Origin: Epiperipatus broadwayi
Taxonomy: Eukaryota; Onychophora; Udeonychophora; Euonychophora; Peripatidae
DNA: 64,000 nucleotides
Assembly (NCBI GenBank): GCA_028023455.1
Contig: JAQFVV010012405.1
Span: forward strand, 1,633,677 to 1,697,676
Direction: 5' to 3'
In this document: in pieces, positions 59,301-64,000 of the stretch
Layout: every line of letters begins with the position of its first letter
Numbering within the stretch: position 1 is the stretch's first letter
Position numbers and translations under genes: made by a program
Notes under the pieces: model-generated
The model's database searches: none
Seen by the model: the letters and a program-made list of their open reading frames with translations, nothing else
Told to the model about the DNA's origin: nothing

Positions 59301-59715
59301 GCCTATGTGTTTAAAAAGATTGTTTATAAATGTGTTTTATCAGTTCTAACTTAAGGATCTGACACTTGGACACTTAACAGAAGAGAAATACAGAGATTTC
59401 AGACCATTAAAAGTATGGAGAGATGCATGTTAAGAGTAACAAGAAGAGATCAAAAACGAAATACATGGACAAGAGAATAAATAGATGGCTGACATCATTG
59501 AAAGAATTAAGATATTGAAGTGGATTTGGGCTGGACATATTGATAATAAACTGCTGAAATCCTAAATAGGATTTCAAACGATTGTAAAATACCTAGAAAG
59601 AGATCATGTGAGGTGGATGGATTAAATAAGGAAGTATGCAGGGGTAATGTGGAGAAGAGATGCTGGAAATTGGAGATGGATTACAAATGGAAAGACCATT
59701 CAGCATTGGAAAGAT
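56390..59715 (+). pseudogene. RTE-type LINE, copy B (endonuclease N-terminus to end of ORF)
   Basis: Starts with LMTFYLCTYNCRILSSKGRL and SHIKWDVSGLCEVRRKGQEI, the N-terminal endonuclease motifs (T-Y-N-x-R-T-L; D-V-x-G-L-x-E-x-R). It continues through QIYAPTS-type and LDFNQP/YSTVDHI-type sequence equivalent to copy A (58600-58880), an intact stretch IHVNAKLERPKLLRKIIFKV (57362-57715), and the C-terminus GNVEKRCWKLEMDYKWKDHS near 59640-59700. The catalytic RT block near 58980 has many stops. Two internal segments are tandemly duplicated (56572-57208), and 57950-58380 looks like unrelated inserted sequence. Confidence 0.8.
56572..57208. repeat. Two adjacent tandem duplications inside RTE copy B
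   Basis: ATAAATGGAGTAGGGTACAT with AACATTGTGGAGATTGATGG recurs ~104 bp later; then ATTTATGCTCC...TGGGGTTTGCC (~205 bp) recurs immediately (56797-57000 and 57003-57208). Copies differ by small deletions. Confidence 0.8.
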
Positions 59716-60936
59716 AATGGTTAAAAATGATATAGATTATATATATTTATAGTTATATAATCTGAAGACTTACAACAAATAAAATTAGGCTGAGCTGATC
59801 CATATTATTATATAGCTTAGGTTTTATACTTGGAAAAATCAGAAATCTCCAAGAATGTTGACTAGCAAAAGACAAGATTATGATTTCTCATATTCTCATT
59901 GCCTTTATTGTTTATCTAAAGTCTAGGAAGATGTGAACTGAGTATATTCTTGAAAGTATGTAATCATTTACAATAAATACACTTATTACTTATTTTCTTA
60001 TAAAATTTGGTCCAAATCCTATTTAGATACACTTAACATTTCAAGTTAATTGCTCACGTTTGCAGTTTATCGTTTATTTCTAAATAACAATTTTCTTTAT
60101 TTAATAAAGCCTTATTCTCTTTCTTTTTATCCACAAGCATTAATATAATTTAAAATAAATATTGTACATAATAGATATATATTACAACCAGTTGGTTACA
60201 TAGCTGCACTAGAAAAAATAAATTAGATAGTTGGAAGCATGTTCCTCAGGTTTGAGAATAAAAAAATATTTCATTAATGGGGGTAAATTTTTAAATTCTC
60301 TTAGACCTACTTTTTCAAGTGTCATTACTTAACTTAATATTTGTAAAATCCCCTTATGATAGTATGAGAATTCTCAAATATTAAATATATTTAAGAGTAT
60401 TTTTTATATAAAAAAGGGAAGATTGAAAATGAGATTTTAATATATTTGTAAATTTTATTTTTAATTTTATCAGGTTTTTTTTATCTCTGTAATGAAAAAG
60501 AAAAACCAAATCAGTGCAATTAACTGATTATCTTGTTGATTTTTTTTTTTTGCAAGATTTGGTTTTTGATTATAAAGGAATGTCAAGAATTTTATATTAA
60601 TTTAAGTTCTTGACTTGTTTTCAATATCTATAATTAAGGAGGAATTGACTAAACAATTGACTTTATAAGATTTTATTTAATTGGTTATCATGAAAATTAT
60701 CATGGTAGAGAGGTTGTAATTGGCTTGTGGGTAAGATTGTTTTAAAAAAAATTTGGGGGTGTGAAGACATATCTCTAACCCAGGTGAACATTGATTTGAG
60801 CCTTATATACCTCCAGATCCAGAAAAATATTATTTAAAAAAGAGAAGCCATGGATAAACAATATTGGAAACAATGGCAAATGCAAAAGGACATGCTCACG
60901 TTATGAATCCCTGTACCAAAGATTTTACTTAATATA
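59716..60936. other. No gene seen
   Basis: AT-rich, low complexity, nothing recognisable apart from the end of the RTE 3' UTR near 59790. Confidence 0.5.
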
Positions 60937-62191
60937 TTGTAACAGTTTGTACCCGATATAAACACGTATATAGGTGATATACGTTTATTACGTATTTCAA
61001 ATCTAAGTTTCTGCTCTTTTTATTTAAACAAAAATTATGATGCGAACACATATATATGTAGTTGGTTCTGCAATGTACTCTAATTACTCGCCCAGCATAT
61101 TTATGGATGTCAATTTGACTCCAAGCGCAAATCTTACTTTTGAGTAAGTAAGAATTATGCTGGGAGAGAACGAATATCTATTTCTAGTGATTAAACTTAT
61201 ACCTCTGGCTAGCTCACTCAGGGGTAGTGGTCGTTGACCATGGGAAAGAGGTGGAGGGAACAGATCAAATGTGCATGGAGCGCATAAATGATTCATTTTA
61301 CTTTCTTACTTTTGTTCTTAATGCTACTCTAAGAAATTAACACTAAACACATACAATTATATTTAAAACACTACTTAATATTTATTATTACCAAAAAAAA
61401 AAAAACCCCAACAGAATCCCATAATTGGATATTGGTTTCTGCCCGAATATTTAAATGACCCGCATGTAAATACATACTCGCATAAGTTCATAAATGTAAC
61501 AAACAAAACATATATATCATAGCATGAAAAATAACTGCAATCAGACATTATCCTGTCTATTTAGGCATAGTTTTATAGGGCGTTATTTCAACTGTCTCTT
61601 TATTTACTTTGAACCCTTTTACGCATTATTTTACTAAGATATGTTCTCATTCAAGAGGTTACTGTCATTTACGAAAATATTTGAGTTACCTACTTTATCT
61701 CACCAAGGTGTAGATTAATGGTAATTTTCCACTGGCTTCATGCTGCGATGTTATGAGTAAATTATTTCTTTTTTTGGTAGGCTTCCATAAGGCAATAAAT
61801 GGTATCCAGCAAATGCTGTTTGTTCCATAATTTAGGGAGGGCTTTGCTCTTACATGTCTCCGCAGGATGGATGGCAAAGCCCGGTCCATTCTGTTCTTTT
61901 ACCCCAGCCTGTTCATGATTTTAAGATAAATAAACTTTTTTTCTTTTACTAATTTTCGTTCGATCCTGCTCATGGCAGTCTTCTAGAATCCCCTTCAAAA
62001 TTCAGCTTTCCAACTCCAATTAATCATGCTATTGTTCTTTTCTTTTTAATTAAACCACGTGGTTTGCAAATAGAAAATCTTTTCAATAACTTTTCTTTTC
62101 TTTATTTTTATCTACCTTAAGGAATTTCAATTTTACCTTGAGATCTACACTCGACCGTCCATTGTCTCTTATTTATAACATTTTCATTTAT

Positions 62192-62446
62192 TAATTAAAA
62201 CGGCTTTGTCTCGAAATAGCGATCTGCAACTTTTCGGGTCCTTTCTTTGCAATTAACTTATCTTTTAGAATTTGTAAAATCTTTCCTTAGTCGACCATCT
62301 TGGAATCAATTTCTTTTTAATTTAAAATAGCTTTATTCCTTGAGATAGTGATCTATATCTTTCTAAATTCTTTATTTCCAATTAACATATCTTTTAGAAA
62401 TTGTAAAATCTTTCCTTTAATCGTCCATCTTGGAATCAATTTCTTT
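62192..62446. repeat. Tandem duplication, ~127-bp period
   Basis: TATCTTTTAGAATTTGTAAA, ATCTTTCCTT and CCATCTTGGAATCAATTTCT recur 127 bp later with about 15 % differences. Confidence 0.75.
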
Positions 62447-63000
62447 TTACGAAACTATTACATTTACTCACTCATGCAGCAATATAAACACGCGTATAAA
62501 CAAAATTTAAAAGCACGAACCATATAATCCCCTCTCATGTTTCAATCTATTTTTATTTACTTACTTAAAATATATACACATACATACAAAACAACGAGAA
62601 AAAAAAATTAACTTAATATTATGCTTGATTTGAGTATATATGTATGCTCAGTGGTATTGTCCTATGACTTAGAACAGCATTTGAAATCAGCCCTGTTATA
62701 ATACCACCACCCCTCGAAAGCCTTTAATTACCATTTTAGTATTTAAATGGCTCACTCCTAAAACTCCAAAGTAATTTTAAATAATTCTAAAAAGAAAATA
62801 CTCATCTTCTTGAATCAACTTGCCTTGCCTCTTTTTCCCTTTCTTTCTGCAACTTTAGAACCAAAGAGTAAAACGACCAACAACCCCGCGATACACAATG
62901 AATCCGACCACCACTCATGTGCACACTGCCTGCAATGCACAACGTATATTCTGACTATATTCACATGACCCCGAAAAAAAACTTTTGTCTAAAAAAAAAC

Positions 63001-63020
63001 TATTATTATTATTATTATTT
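63001..63020. repeat. (ATT)n microsatellite
   Basis: Six uninterrupted ATT units in TATTATTATTATTATTATTT. Confidence 0.85.
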
Positions 63021-63672
63021 TTTAATTAAAAGAAGGACTTTTCTAACTACACTCTGCTGCTTCCGAGTTTTAGGAGTGTAGATAGTTAGAATGATACCTG
63101 GCTCTTATTTTGAGCCTTCAGGTTCTGTATGGGTTGCCTTCTACCTTGCTCACTTCTGGAGTCATACCGGTGGGACTGTATGTAATTGCCATGCTCACTT
63201 TGGAGTCTTGTCGGCTTGAATTGACAGACTTTTAGCACCTTCATCCTACGTTATAGGTCGACCATGTCAGAAAAAGCAGCAGCCACACACAGTGCACCAT
63301 ACACAATGTGATCAATCCAGCAGCCAAACTCATCATCCACTGACAGAATTGCGAGACCGCTTCACTAACTCTCTAAGCTTACACGCATGAAACAAAAGAA
63401 ATAAAAAAATACTACTTTTCTCTTCTACTCAATTTCATAAAAAAAAATCCCATATAATGATATTATAAATGTTAACCCACCACCTAGCAATAATGATAAA
63501 AACAAAGAGAACAAAACAAAAAAAAAAACTTTCTAGAATCAGCATCCATTTTCGTGATGTTTATTTGCCCTCTTTTGGCATTGGTGAACTCGAGTACTTT
63601 CCTTGACCATAATTTGGCTTGCTCGGCAGTTGCTGCTCTTCACGATCATCCTGCCATTTTGGACGAGTACTG

Positions 63673-64000
63673 CTATCCTCTCTTCTGGGATCCTGTGGGT
63701 TCCAATCTAACCTGTTCTCTTTCCCCAAATCTGTCAACTCGTGCTCCGTGAGGCTTTTTTTCTCGATCCATCGGCCTGTCATAATCATAGGCACTCGTAT
63801 CAATTGCCTCTAGTACCTCGGCCATTTCCTCAATCGACACTTTTCTCATCCCAAACATAATTTGTTCCACTTCCATTGGAAGATTATGCCTTATGATTTG
63901 TACAATGTTACTTTCAGTTAAGTTGCATGCATATAATGTCCCAGCTTCACCACCTGCCGATAAAAGACTTGCATAACCTGATATCTGGTTAGCTCCTGGC
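63673..64000 (-). CDS. Gag-like protein of a Gypsy-type retroelement, partial (runs off right edge)
   Basis: One open - strand frame from the window edge to a stop at 63673-63675. It contains SGYASLLSAGGEAGTLYACN, LTESNIVQIIRHNLPMEVEQ and SIEEMAEVLEAIDTSAYDYD. The L-(S/T)-E-S-(E/N)-I-x-x-I-I-(K/R)-(R/H)-N-L-P motif is shared with Gypsy-2 Gag at 43262-43310 and marks the capsid C-terminal region. It is followed, in another frame (63803-63561), by a hydrophilic tail (DSSTRPKWQDDREEQQLP), so a frameshift near 63750 is likely. Preservation is better than in the other Gag copies, which suggests a younger insertion. Confidence 0.6.
   Translation of the reverse strand, partial: PGANQISGYASLLSAGGEAGTLYACNLTESNIVQIIRHNLPMEVEQIMFGMRKVSIEEMAEVLEAIDTSAYDYDRPMDREKKPHGARVDRFGEREQVRLEPTGSQKRG

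Larger units (their letters stand above)
60937..63500 (-). mobile_element. Noncoding part of an LTR retroelement (possible LTR), left of a gag remnant
   Basis: Starts with TGTAACAGTTTGTACCCGAT and is visibly less AT-rich than its surroundings. It lies on the 3' side of a Gag reading on the - strand. It holds a 127-bp tandem duplication (62192-62446) and a TTA microsatellite (63001-63020). No pro-pol motif was found. LTR status is an inference from composition and position only. Confidence 0.3.

Noticed and set aside
63554-63813. Cys/Ser-rich small open frames on the + strand
   Set aside because: They are the complement of the Gag frame at 63673-64000 and its tail, which shows family motifs.

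Overview
The window looks like AT-rich (very roughly 70-75 % A+T by eye) nuclear DNA of an invertebrate animal. The only host gene I can support is NDUFA13 (GRIM-19), an accessory subunit of mitochondrial complex I. It is on the + strand in four exon pieces (1-20, 2189-2267, 8600-8671, 18562-18769) with kilobase-scale introns, and its first exon begins outside the window. As I remember the insect protein, the encoded C-terminal half resembles it closely (AERDREF, RRNRDEE, ELMKNVP), which suggests an arthropod or another protostome. I cannot name the species. There are no bacterial operons, CRISPR arrays or rRNA genes.

Nearly everything else is layered transposable-element debris. 1-18.8 kb (gene and introns): a non-LTR retrotransposon (LINE) piece split by a ~316-bp terminal-inverted-repeat element, a second LINE piece on the - strand, three copies of a ~96-bp tRNA-like SINE, a third LINE piece, and an internally deleted Ty3/Gypsy element (Gypsy-1, 8837-15279, antisense to the gene) that sits 165 bp after the exon 3 donor. 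19.2-23.7 kb: Penelope-like elements (PLEs) of two kinds. PLE-1 is represented by two inverted terminal segments that each carry a hammerhead-ribozyme-like core. PLE-2 is represented by a degraded copy and by a ~0.95-kb head-to-head inverted pair encoding a reverse-transcriptase (RT) C-terminus and a GIY-YIG endonuclease, with a tRNA-like module near the 3' end. 27.8-30.1 kb: an RTE-type LINE on the - strand. 31-32.5 kb: a partial long terminal repeat (LTR).

34.1-55.9 kb is one nested structure. A head-to-head PLE-1 pair has been opened in its left arm by a ~19-kb Gypsy element (Gypsy-2, 34913-54165, target duplication TTAC). Gypsy-2 carries an LTR interrupted by a 4.0-kb minisatellite-rich block, a primer binding site, decayed gag, protease (duplicated), RT/RNase H and integrase (interrupted by ~2.9 kb), and a right LTR interrupted by a 985-bp Tigger/pogo-like inverted-repeat transposon. 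56.4-59.7 kb holds a second RTE copy, + strand, with internal tandem duplications. 60.9-63.5 kb is noncoding and less AT-rich, and 63.56-64.0 kb is the C-terminal end of a better-preserved Gag running off the right edge.

Main points of interest: the hammerhead-like motifs in PLE-1 and a PLE-1 copy whose 5' end falls at the predicted cleavage site; head-to-head PLE pairs at three loci; the tRNA-like module of PLE-2; the minimal SINE family with target duplications and an empty site; and many short tandem duplications. I saw no convincing new host pathway; the unusual biology here is in the mobile elements.
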